Below, in pieces: positions 24,265 to 34,369 of a stretch of DNA of 64,000 nucleotides; position 1 is the stretch's first letter; each line of letters starts with the position of its first letter. The stretch spans positions 28,157,598 to 28,221,597 of the forward strand of contig CM065297.1 in the NCBI GenBank assembly GCA_032871835.1, written 5' to 3'. Source of the stretch: Dipteronia dyeriana. Taxonomy: Eukaryota > Streptophyta > Magnoliopsida > Sapindales > Sapindaceae. The notes below the pieces were generated by a model. The model was given only the letters and a program-made list of their open reading frames with translations. It ran no database searches and was not told the DNA's origin. The position numbers and the translations under genes were made by a program.

Positions 24265-24792
24265 AATAACACAAGGTTGTCTTTGATCGAAGATGATCAC
24301 TTGATCAGTGTTAGTTGTTTGGTAAATAGAGGTCATCGTCGGATTATTGTATTCTCATCAGCTCTCGATCCAACAATAATGGTTGAAGGTGAAGCTAATT
24401 TTGATTGTAGTAGTACAGTGAATGAGTTATATCTGCATATTGAATATTTCAATCTAGTTAGCTAGATTCAATTGCGTTACAAGCAAAGAATGTTACTCGG
24501 TTTTTCTTTTTTTCTTCTATGTAATGTGCCCCATTTTGAGGGTTGAAATTGTAGCAGTCCCTGCGATGGTGGCCTGTTTAGTGTTTTTACTTTATAGTAA
24601 GGAATGCCAATTAATTAATCTACTGTTTCCCTTATTGCAATACATCAAAGTGCTTAATTTCAGGCTTGAAAACGAAAAGTCAAAAAGGTTAATTTTAAGG
24701 AGTTTTTTTTAAAGAAAAAATTGTATTAATATTAATAAGTTATTAAAATTGTCCAATAGAAGTTACCCAAAAAAGGGTTGTGAAATGTATAT
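24265..24792 (+). other. 3' flank / probable 3' UTR of the SAUR gene
   Basis: No further gene was seen. The retrotransposon LTR of element B begins 528 bp after the stop codon. Confidence 0.5.
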
Positions 24793-26010
24793 TGTTAACG
24801 AGAAATTTGCTCAAGATGAGAAATTCCAACTAACACCCTCGAGACCACTACCACGGAGTTGGTGGTCGAGGTCGGTAGTTTGGATACCTAACCTACTTAG
24901 ATAGAAATGAAATGAGAGCTTTATTATGGAGCATTTGTGATACACATGAATCTCTCGTAGACACTCATAATGTTTTTTATACATAGGAAGGTGGTAACTC
25001 CATGCTTGTCGAATTGTGGATATGACGATGATCATATCCTAATCACAAAATTAAGGCCCGGCGTACTTCTCCTTTTTTTTTTTACTCTATTTCTGCTTCT
25101 GCCCCCCTCTCATCCTCTTTCTCCTATTTATACATGGTCCAAGCCTTTTGAACGGGTGTATCTCTCACCACGATTCTCTGAATCTGTTCCCTCCTTATCG
25201 GACGGGATCCTCAATTTAAAATTCGTTGACTTTGAATAAATAACGGACTCAAGAATATCGTTCAAGAATATCGTTGGAGGAGATAAGTTTGTTTCCTTTT
25301 TGGAATCAAACTCTTGATTTATACGTACGCGGAATTAATGTTGGTTATTACATAGATATGATCCTGTGTATACTCACGGCATGATTCTTCATGGAGGTCA
25401 CCGAGTTAGTTGCTTGTTGTCTCATAGAGCGAGGTAGATTCATGCTTTGGTTCTATTATCAGAAGCTTGGGATAGACTTTTCTCGACCCTTTGGAGCTTG
25501 GGACGTCCCTGTAGACATTCCTGGGAGGTAACACGGATCTGATCCACTTAGAGGCCCTCTTTCTCCTCGTATTATGGAGGGGACATCAGGCTCTTGGAAT
25601 GGTTGATGGGCTTCCAATTTAGGCTACGAGTTAAGTTTGACCTCTGGGAGCCTTAACCTGGCGGAAGCTCGCTTTGTTGTCGGGCTTCTCTTCGAGTGCT
25701 TCTTGAGCTCGGCGATCCTCCCCTGCTTCATGGGGTGGTTTTGGAGCCCGACCCAGGAACCGAGGTTCCTGGGTAGGTGGCCTCGAGAAGCCCGGATTCT
25801 AGTGTTCGCGTGGAGGTTTAACCTGGTTGTGCCTAGCTTCATCCCTGGTAGTTTCGAAACCCGATGATCCTTCCTTGCTTCTGCGGGGTAATTTTATGGT
25901 TTGTCTGGGGTCTCATGAATGTCGAATTTAGGCTTTGATACTGACCTTGATTCGGGCCAGGAGAGTGGAAAATTTCTCTTTGACCCCCTAGCCAAATTTT
26001 ACTATTAACA
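24793..26010 (-). repeat. LTR of element B (1218 bp)
   Basis: Plus-strand ends are tgttaacgag and ctattaaca. It matches the D and E LTRs read in reverse, including the ggtgttag/accctcgagaccact block near the end. On the minus strand it has a TATA box (rc of tatttatac, 25125-25133). Confidence 0.88.
25125..25133 (-). promoter_or_regulatory. LTR TATA box of element B
   Basis: The minus strand reads gtataaata within the context gaccatgtataaatagg, matching TATA boxes in the D and E LTRs. Transcription from it would run toward the SAUR gene on the antisense strand. Confidence 0.6.
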
Positions 26011-26025
26011 AAAGTTCCCTCTGAC
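26011..26025 (-). other. Polypurine tract of element B
   Basis: On the minus strand it reads gtcagagggaacttt immediately before the LTR start tgttaatag. The same motif precedes the 3' LTRs of C and D. Confidence 0.75.
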
Positions 26026-26260
26026 TTGAACACTGGAGATAGAGTTGGGGTTGGAGTCAGATTCACTACTTAATTGGGAAATTTTCCATTACAAGGCAAT
26101 TACTGAGAATCTTTGAATGAAATCTTCTCATTAATTGTTCGGGTGACGTGTCATGGGCGGACTGGTACATTCCCTGAAATAGTCCGACTACATTACAGCT
26201 GCTCCAAGACTCGAGGCGATCTTACCGAAGATTTCACTGATGTCAACAGCTATTCCACCT

Positions 26261-26268
26261 CTATTTAA
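26261..26268 (+). promoter_or_regulatory. Candidate TATA box of the antisense gene (element B)
   Basis: ctatttaa in the context ccacctctatttaatcc lies 135 bp before the ATG. Element D has ccacctctatttaaacc in the equivalent place (55456-55464, minus), 111 bp before its ATG. Confidence 0.5.
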
Positions 26269-27386
26269 TCCTGACCTCATCATCCCTTTCTTCAAGCTTT
26301 CTTTCAATTTCAAATTTTCAGACTTTCTCTCCCTTACCGCTTTCTCTGACCACATATTTATCTTTCACCCACCTTCAAGCTCTTTTCATCCTACAATGTC
26401 GAACTCCTCTGACAGCATTGAAGCCTTGGTCGAGGGCACTAGTGGCTCTAATTTGGTTCCTCAGAAACGGGTGCGAGGAATCTCAAGCGACCAGGACTCT
26501 TCCCCGGTCCATCAGCACCGTCGCTCTAGTAGAAATGTCTCAATTGGTTTCGGCTTCTCGAATCAACCCGACGACCCTCTAAACTTAGTTGACGATGATT
26601 TCGATGTTGGAGAGAGAGTCGACGCCACTGGGGAGGCTTAATTTACTGTGGCTAGGCTTCCTTCATCGATGCGTCTTCCTTATGAGTCTAGGGTTTTCCC
26701 CGACTCTACTGTTGATCCATAATTTATCAACCGCATTCTGGATAAATACGGCATTCCTAAGGGCGTTACCCTCACAGTTCCCCATAGGAACTATGATGTT
26801 TACAATCCTCCCGCAGGCGTGCTTCCCATTCATTTGGTGGCCTTTGAGAACGGGGTCAGACTCCCTTTCACCCTACTCTTCGGCAGGCTCTTAACGCCCT
26901 TCAACTGGCTCCCCTTCAACTGACACCCGGCTTCTGGAGGCATCTGATTGGCTTCATCGTGTTGTGGAGGTAACAGTGTGAGCTGGGCAAGGTCACTCGG
27001 GAACCTAGGGCTCGAAGAGCTGGCCTACCTTTTTCAGATCCGGAGCTTGTCTGGAGGTCCCCAGGGACAGTTCTATGTGAAGGCCAGAAACAAGCTTAAC
27101 TTCATCACCCCCGGCATTTCAAGAAAAGACCCATCTTGGAAGGAAGAGCGGATATTAGCGGGGGGAGATTGGGGAAGCTCCGTATTCATTGGCGGGTATG
27201 AGTTTGCGGTTCCCACCGCCTTTAGCGACAAACCCTTTTGGGACCGGGATTCACTACCTGCCAAATCCGAGGTTGTGTTGAAGGCTATCCTCGCCAAGAA
27301 TTACCTGAACCTGAGGTTTCCAACTGCTGATCCTTTCGATCCCCACAGAGTGAATAAGTATCTGCGGATCTCCAATGCTACTCCTC

Positions 27387-27465
27387 GTAAGTAATACTAA
27401 GTCACTATGCTTTGTTCTGTTAGCTGGCTTGCTTCTCACATTTCTTCTCTCTCTTTTTTTAATAG
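27387..27465 (+). other. Predicted intron 1 of the antisense gene (element B), 79 bp
   Basis: Donor gtaagt follows actcctc; acceptor ends tttttttaatag after a pyrimidine-rich tract. Equivalent introns are at 38309-38390 (C) and 54275-54357 minus (D). An alternative acceptor is the cag at 27481-27483. Confidence 0.6.
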
Positions 27466-27995
27466 TTTTTGTTATTGCTCCAGCTTCCCGTGAAGCCCAG
27501 CAAGCTAAGACCCCTCCCCCTCCTTCAGGATTGTCCCAGGGGGTCTTTTTGATAACTCCGGAGAAAAGGGGGCCTACTATTCCAGTTGTTGTTTCATCTG
27601 TTCTAGCTCCATCACCTTCACAGATGAGATCTAAGATGGCTATTCTCGCATCATGGGCAGCTAAAGCTTTAAATCGGGGAGGGCCTACCCTCCCAGCTAC
27701 TGATGCGACCACCTTCGCCCTTTCGTCAATAGCCCCCACTATTGTTGATTCTTCAATTACATTACCCCCTCCTTCCGCTGATCCATCTACGTCCCGGGCA
27801 TCTCAGGCTCCAAGGGATCCTGAGGCCGGCATTCCTGAGATTCCGCCTTCTAGCCCCCACCATCAGTCGAGCTCGGTTGGCTAGGACGAGGTTCTAAAAT
27901 AGTTGATTGCGTCCTGCCCGGGTGGCGGGCTTTCTAGGGTGGATTCGATACCCGTGGATATCATGATTACCAAGGGGTCTGCCCTCCTGGCCGAG

Positions 27996-28085
27996 GTAGT
28001 CATCACCTTTACTTTATATGATTGCGAACTTTGATCGCTCTATAACCTCTGTTTCATATTTTATTGGCTTTCAAGTTTAATATAG
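27996..28085 (+). other. Predicted intron 2 of the antisense gene (element B), 90 bp
   Basis: Donor gaggtagtc; acceptor aatatag before caatgggtcaccagg. Equivalents are at 38935-39046 (C) and 53687-53772 minus (D). Confidence 0.55.
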
Positions 28086-28947
28086 CAATGGGTCACCAGG
28101 TAGCCTTTCTCTGAGATCGCGTAGGGCTGAAGCTAAGGCTGAGCGAGCCATGGGATTGTTGGCGCAGGCTCAATCCTTAGTCTAAGAGATGACTTCCAAG
28201 CAGAGGGGAATGGAAACACAACTGGTTGAACTTTAATGCAACCATCAGAGGCTGAATCGGTCTTTTGACCAAGAAACTCTTCGGTCCATGCAACGAGCCA
28301 GCCATCGGGATGATTGGAAGGAAGGGGCCAATGCATTGGATGCTGAGAACCAAGCTCTTCAGGCCCGCCTTGCCAAGCTTCAGGTTGAAGTGGAAGTCTC
28401 TTTCAGTAAGGGGTATATCTATGCCTCCTTCCAAGTCGCGGATGCCCTCCCCTTTCTCTTTGACCTCTCCAGCATTACCGACTGGGACAGGGAAGACATC
28501 ATGTCTCCGGTTATAGGGATGTCTCACCCAACAATGACGAAGCGGGTTCTTCTGCTGGAGACGGAGTTGGGAAGCAGCCTGAGATATCGGATCTACCTCC
28601 TACTATCCCGAACTTCCTTGTGTCAGGTCCCGGAGAATCTTTGAGGGGGGTTCAACCCATGAAGCCAGAATGAGGAGAGGTCAATCCAAAGACGCTGGTC
28701 AATCTTCTTAATGCTACCATAGCAATTGAGGTCATGACGGTGGTCAATGAGGTCTTGGAAGATGATCTAGTTGAGCAATCGGCCATCGAGGGGCATCCTT
28801 AGGGAGAGGTGGCAGAGGCGGCTAGCCACAATAAGAGACCACCAGAAAGAGGAGCAGGGGTCGAGGTTCACCCTGAGGAGGAGGGAGCTGGAGGAAACCA
28901 TGAGGATGCAAAAGTTTGAATCCATCCTCTTGTAACTGGTTCTGAAT

Positions 28948-29052
28948 GCCCGGAAAAGGGGGTGGGCACCCCATCTTTACTCATGCTTGATCATCATTAT
29001 CACTCTTTTATTTTTTTTATAGCCCGAAATCAGGGGTTGGAAGTTGAGTGTA
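28948..29052. promoter_or_regulatory. Paired GC-rich motif after the antisense gene (element B)
   Basis: Two similar copies, gcccggaaaagggggtgggcacc (28948-28970) and gcccgaaatcaggggttgg (29032-29052), are separated by a T-rich stretch containing gatcatcat. The same arrangement occurs in A, C and D. It may be a 3'-end or convergent-transcription signal. Confidence 0.4.
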
Positions 29053-29170
29053 GGTGCGCTCCGTGGACGTAGGCTTACGCTGGACCACGTTAAATCTCGT
29101 GCTTTTTATTTTCTTTTTTCTTGTATGTTTGATTGTGCATATTCCCTAAGCCGATACACCCACAACATTT
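29046..29170 (+). mobile_element. Fragment resembling the 3' end of a Ty1/copia-type LTR
   Basis: ccgtggacgtaggcttacgctggaccacgttaaatctcgtg is a pattern I associate with the R/U5 part of plant copia LTRs. The stretch ends in ccacaaca. It replaces the rest of element B abruptly near 29045. Only the fragment is present. Confidence 0.45.
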
Positions 29171-29420
29171 GTATGCTATGCTATACTTAAAAACAAAAAA
29201 TGACTATACCATTCATAACTAGAATTACCATATGTATCTGTAATATATATATATATAGGTTTTCCTATCAATACGTACTGATATAACTTATATCAGTGTG
29301 TTGCATATAGACCATTGATTATGGAGAAGTGTTTACAAGTACATACACTTTGAGTCAAAGTATGTACATCTAATGGTCAACATCCAACGCCCTGACGAAT
29401 TTATATCAGTGCATACTAAA

Positions 29421-29463
<43 letters not shown>

Positions 29464-29581
29464 AAGTTTTTAAATGTATGCCAATGAAACATAATCCACA
29501 ATTAATTAATTTGATTCACTGCATTGTAAGGTTTTGGCTCGTATTCTCAAGTGAACCCAATGTTAACCAAACAAGACTCAA
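29171..29581. other. AT-rich spacer with (AT)n
   Basis: Contains an (AT)n run at 29429-29461. No gene was seen. Confidence 0.6.
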
Positions 29582-30433
29582 CTGATGTGGAGCTTCCTGG
29601 AGACGTGGGTTAACGTTTGGAAGTTGAAGATGGTGTTTGAGAAGGGTTTGAAGACGAAGAAGAACTGAAGAAACGAAGTCTGGTAGGTACCGCAGCCTGG
29701 ACAGCGGTGCAGACACGTGCACAGACCGCGACACAGGGAGCGATCGAACTCTTATGGATTTACGCAGCGTGGACCGCGGCAGAGGAAAGTGCACTAACCG
29801 CGGTACTCAGAGCGGTGGTCGACAGTTTTTGTCTGTGGTGTTGGGCGCGGGTGGCCAACCGTGGCAATAACGGATCTTGTCCAAATCAGGAATATTCATG
29901 AAAATAGGAAAGGTGTTTTCTTCTAGATGTTTTTGTGCTAATCAAAAAAAGAAAGAGTTTGTCTTCATGAAGAATATGAACGTTTTGTACTTAAAGGAAA
30001 AGGATTTCTCCTTAACAAGAAGACTTGTCATAAAGAGGAAATAGTATTTATGTGGAACAATCAATTCTTGTACGTTTAAGAGTAGATTTCCTCTTATGTT
30101 AAACTCCCTGTAACTAGTATAAATAGACCTTGTAATTAGGTTATTTTGTGTGTGGAGCAAAAGAACACCATGTAACATCAGGGAGTGGTGAGAGTGGTGA
30201 GATCGAGGTGAGAGACCCGTGGGAATATCCATGGAGGGATCTAAGGGAATATCAGTGGATCAAGTAAGAGATCTTTGGGTGATATTCAGGGGAGACCTAG
30301 GGGATATTGTGGGGTTCTTGGTGAGGACCTTGTGAGCGTGGTTTGGGGTTTGGGTGTGAGAGAGAATCTTGGAATATATGGTTATAACAATTTATCATAT
30401 AGTGGAATTTTCTCTGTCGTACTGACAGCCCGT
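29582..30433 (+). mobile_element. Probable solo or truncated copia-type LTR
   Basis: The segment is more GC-rich than its surroundings. It begins near tgatgtggagcttcc, has a good TATA box (agtataaata, 30117-30126) in the expected position, and continues into a transcript-leader-like region ending in ttatcatatagtggaattttctctgtcgtactgacagcccgtgg. That ending resembles the R/U5 part of copia LTRs. No adjoining coding region, and exact ends are uncertain. Confidence 0.45.
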
Positions 30434-30435
30434 GG

Positions 30436-30465
30436 TTTTTTTAACCTTCCATAAAAGGCGTATAG

Positions 30466-30503
<38 letters not shown>

Positions 30504-30620
30504 AAATGGAACCATGATCCATTTAGTCTTTTGATGCAAATTGTTTTTGAGTTTCGCTTTTTAAGGGTTAGGCCTATTTTTTTTTAACCTTCCATAAAAG
30601 CCGTATAGTTATATATATAT
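30436..30620. repeat. 40-bp direct repeat with (AT)n between copies
   Basis: ttttttaaccttccataaaagg-cgtatagttatatatatat occurs at about 30436-30478 and again at 30578-30620. It could be a replication-slippage or insertion/repair scar. Confidence 0.7.
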
Positions 30621-30908
30621 CCTAATGAACATATGCATTAATTTTTAATTTGAATACATATGCCAAATTTTGAAGATAAGAAACAATTTATAATTATATA
30701 TAAAATTAATCAACGAATTAGTTAGGTTTGGGATGATTTTTTCAGAGCATTTTTGTTTACAATTAAGATATTTGTTATGATTTACTTTTTCATTTGTCTA
30801 ACATTAGTGAAATAAAAATCATTAAAATAAAGATCCTCATGAAATTTGAATGTCTCTCTAAAACTTCTACTGACTATTCAGCTTGTTTATAAAAGTATAA
30901 TCAATCTA

Positions 30909-31517
30909 GGGCTAATTTGGTATTGCTTTTGAAAAGTTAAAATCATATTATTTTATAATTTTGACATAAAATAATATTTGATAAAACTTCTAAAAGTGAT
31001 TAATTGATAATCTGATAAGTTTTGACAGTGATTTTAAGAAGTAGGCGGATGCTTCCTTTTTGAAATTGATTATGGAATAATCTATTTCAAGATTTAATGA
31101 ATCCTGTAAAATATCATTACTATCCTTATGAATTAAAGTTAAAATCATTTATATACCTTATTTCATCTCATAATTAAATATTCTATTTAAATATTGAATG
31201 AATTTATAAAATCTTTTGTCGTTCTTATTGATTTTTTTTCTAATATAAATATTATACTTAAATATTGATTTAAAAATATATAATTAACTGAAAAAATGAA
31301 ATAGAGTCATAAATTCATGTATATTTTAGTCATTGTAACTAATCTCGGCACTTTTGTAATAAAATTGTCAAACATATGTATACTACTTTTGAACTATACA
31401 ATAGTTTTAAAAATACAACTAACCAAACATCTGTTGATTAACTTCACAGCTGATTGTTTCTTCAGTACAGCCAACAACGATTATTATAAAAGTTATAAAA
31501 ATATAAAACTGCCCTTT
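30909..31517. mobile_element. MITE (probable hAT type), about 610 bp
   Basis: The left end gggctaatttggtattgctttt and right end (reverse complement aaagggcagttttatattttt) form weak inverted repeats. The same family occurs at 34370-35557, where two copies are nested. Flanks tcaatcta and acaatcac match only partly. The ORF near 31317 is non-functional; its similarity to the ORF at 35358 only reflects the shared MITE. Confidence 0.6.
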
Positions 31518-31749
31518 ACAATCACCTTTAATTGTGCATGTTTTTATTGTCAATAGTCCAACCACTAATTTCTTACTCAAGCAATCAACAATGTTTGTAA
31601 AAATTGATTAAACTAGGTTAAAAAATCGGGAATTGTCTCTGATTGGATATGTATCATAAAAAAAAAACACAATCATATCTTAGCAAAAACCAATACTAAA
31701 AAAATAAACAAAGAAATAAAATAAAATAAAGATCCTCATTTCCGCATTC

Positions 31750-32040
31750 AAAAATACATGCGTAGAAGGTCGCCTAGGCCCAACCTAGGCACTAGACGGC
31801 CACTTGCCGTCCTAATTAGGATAAATTAATCGTTTAAGCGAAGTCAAAGTCGTTTTTATTTCCTGGTTACACTATTTAAAATTTGAATATTGAATTTTCT
31901 TTTGAAGAGATTGAATATTAGTTTTAGATGCAGAAAATATATTTTTTTTAAAAAAAATCTCAGCCGCCTAGGCCCCTCCTAGGTGCCACCTAGGCTTAGG
32001 CGTTGGGCTGTCGCCTGACTAGCACCTAACGTTTACTTGA
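31750..32040. repeat. GC-rich cctaggc repeat clusters bounding an AT-rich core
   Basis: gcctaggcccaacctaggc near 31770 and gcctaggcccctcctaggtgccacctaggc near 31968 enclose AT-rich DNA. The edge near 32035 resembles 17290. Probably an unclassified DNA transposon remnant. Confidence 0.4.
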
Positions 32041-33175
32041 ACATTGTCTCATATCCTTATACAATAATAATAAATAAATAAATAAATAAAAAGTATTACT
32101 TTTCCCTTACCCTTTATCTTGTAGCTAGCAGCATGCATCCACGACACATAAACTTTTTCCTTCTTTAATCAAAAAATAAAAAAAACCAGTAAACAATTTC
32201 GCAATCTATGAACAAAAGTCTCACAATTTTTACGAACAACATGCTAGTAGATATACAACTATTTCAAAGTCAAAAACAAATATATTTCTAATCATAATAT
32301 ATATATATATATATATATACATACACACACACAATATATGAATAATTTAAAAATGAAAGGAAATTAAAAGAAAAGAGTCATTTCTCTCTCTCTCTCTATT
32401 AACTTCCAACAACCATTTATCTTCGACCTCTTCTCTTGGCAAATCCGTAAGAAAAAGTCTAGAATCTTCATGAAGATGCTGGACAACATTCAAATAAAAA
32501 TCAATTAAAATGACAAAAAAAGAAGAAGTAAAGAACGATTAGAAATTGTAAAATTGTAATGTAAGAAAATCGAGAGCCTGCTTACCTTAGAGACTTTTTG
32601 AAGTCTAATTGTAAACTCATCAGAAACAGATTACCATAAAGCAACTTCCGCATAACTTTGTTTGAACCTAGAAAAATTCGTCAATAATTTCATCAATGTT
32701 AAATCAACGACTCAAAAAGCTTATACTAACTTACTGGTAGTGTTGAGCTGCTTTGAACAACCCTCTCTCTGAACTCTTTGAACTTCAGATTTCTCATATT
32801 CTCAAAAGATAAGACATAGACTGTACTTATCGGCAACATCTCTAATTGAATTCACTATCGAATTTTTGTGCTCTTTCCAATTCTTCTTCGTCTTGACTTG
32901 TCATACCAAATAAACTTCATCAATAGAGAATTTATTTTTTAGTAAAATTGGTTGGAAAATGATGGGTTGTTTAATTACTATTGAGAATTTAAATTAGTAG
33001 AAAATGATGAAAAGATATTAGAGAAAGATGGAGATAATTAAATGAGATTTTATATATTAAGCATGAGAACTAATGTAATTACTATTCCAATACACTACTA
33101 ATTTATAACTTAGCACCCAATCGATTCAATTTTTTTATTATTGCAGTCGATTGAACAACAATTGATTTGAAGTGT
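32041..33175. other. AT-rich intergenic DNA
   Basis: Contains (AT)n near 32298, (CT)n near 32380 and A/T-rich sequence. No gene was seen. Confidence 0.55.
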
Positions 33176-33990
33176 CGAGGTGGACACTGACAATCTACAA
33201 AATGTGAAGAAATAGAGAGATGGTTAACCACATGACAGATTGTTCTTTTGGGGAACTCTCCGATGCTCAGGTCAGAATATTAATTGATGAGTTAAATGAG
33301 ATCAGAATAAGTTAGGAATTACAAACCGTCAAGCTCGATATGTTGAATCGAGCTACTTCTTGATTTGGATGGGTCGATGTTCAGAGGGGATTCCTTAGAC
33401 TCGATGTCAGTTGATCGATGATCGGGTTCATGTTGTATGTTGATGGTTTTGGACGATCGAGTCCCTGGGTGCTCTTTGACTCAAGTTATATTGATCGAGG
33501 ATTGGGTCGACCAGACTTTAAGAGAAACTTGATCGACAGTTGGAGTATGAAAAGCAATAAATGAAAGAAGAGAAACACATAGCCAATTTGAGAGAGCTTT
33601 CGTTTATCATAGAAAAATTCAGGCTCCTTTCTTTGAGAAAGGGTCTAGCTTTAATAATGAAGCCTTGGATCCTTCATCACTCGGGCTCTTTATGGGAATG
33701 TGGATCACAGATCTTTAATTTGTCCGTTGTTATTCATTTGAATCTAACAATAAAGGTCTTGTCAGACATTTGAGTTTGTGCAATGTCTGTCACGATTTAA
33801 GTCATCTTTGACCACGTGTTAAGTTTGGTCAAATTCTCTAACTTTTCGGGCTTAGTTTTGGGCTCACACTGGTTTAATCAATTAGGCTTCTTTGGACTTT
33901 TTAAAGTTACTCTTATGTGCTTAAGGTCTATTTCTATCCTTCATTGAATTTCGGGCTTGTTTATTGGGTCGTAAAAATATTTTGACTACT
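33176..33990 (-). mobile_element. Possible LTR remnant
   Basis: Base composition is higher in GC than the surroundings. The reverse complement contains ctgacctgagcatcggagag, a motif I have seen in the leader region of plant gypsy-type LTRs. No coding partner and no confirmed ends. Low confidence. Confidence 0.3.
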
Positions 33991-34369
33991 ACAGTTATTA
34001 ACCGCTACATTTTTAATAAATACAACAATAAAATTGGAATGTATTGTTATATTGATTTTTTTTGAAATATCGAAAGAATTTTAAATATTTATTAATTTAA
34101 TCATATATTAGATTATTTCAATAAGAAGAAATCCAAATATAAATAATTTTTAATCATATTAAAAATAAAGATAATAAATAAAATAATAATATGAATATTA
34201 TATATATATATATATACAATAAATAAAATATTAATGCATTTAAATCTAAAGCTCCTCGTAACGACATGTGGGTTCCATTTTTTTTAAATAAACTCATTTC
34301 TGGATTTTTTTTCACTCATCCTTCACGTAAATGATTCAGTAAAATAAATATAAAGGTAAAGACTTTTAG
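33991..34369. other. AT-rich intergenic DNA
   Basis: Nothing recognisable beyond AT-rich tracts. Confidence 0.55.

Larger units (their letters stand above)
26396..28919 (+). pseudogene. Antisense gene of element B: Transposase_28-like coiled-coil protein, two introns
   Basis: It lies on the strand opposite to the element's gag-pol. The ATG at 26396 starts a Ser/Arg/Asp-rich N-terminus. A globular part follows, with an RNYDVYNPPAGVLPIHLVAFENG-type block (26790-26860) and RLPFTLLFG, resembling the plant 'putative gypsy type transposon' family (Pfam Transposase_28). Next come KARNKLNF and a block ending YLRISNAT at intron 1. Exon 2 is Pro/Ser/Thr-rich. Exon 3 is a predicted coiled coil (AERAMGLLAQAQSL..., EAKAERAM) followed by SFSKGYIYASFQVADALPF. 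Introns: 27387-27465 (GTAAGT...TAG) and 27996-28085 (GTAGTC...TAG). In-frame stops near 26639, 26720, 26920 and 27882 show decay. Function unknown. Confidence 0.65.
24793..29045 (-). mobile_element. Ty3/gypsy element B: 3' LTR plus antisense gene, gag-pol missing
   Basis: The element reads on the minus strand. Low-coordinate end: LTR 24793-26010, then polypurine tract, then the antisense gene on the plus strand, then the paired GC-rich motifs near 28948 and 29032. Similarity to the family stops near 29045, and gag, pol, primer site and the other LTR are absent. It is therefore a truncated copy. Confidence 0.8.

Noticed and set aside
25624..26066. ORFs inside the LTR of B on both strands.
   Set aside because: They are not shared as open frames by the D and E LTRs; accidental.
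27254..27739. 161-codon minus-strand ORF as a gene.
   Set aside because: Shadow of exon 1/exon 2 of the antisense gene on the plus strand, and it crosses the predicted intron.
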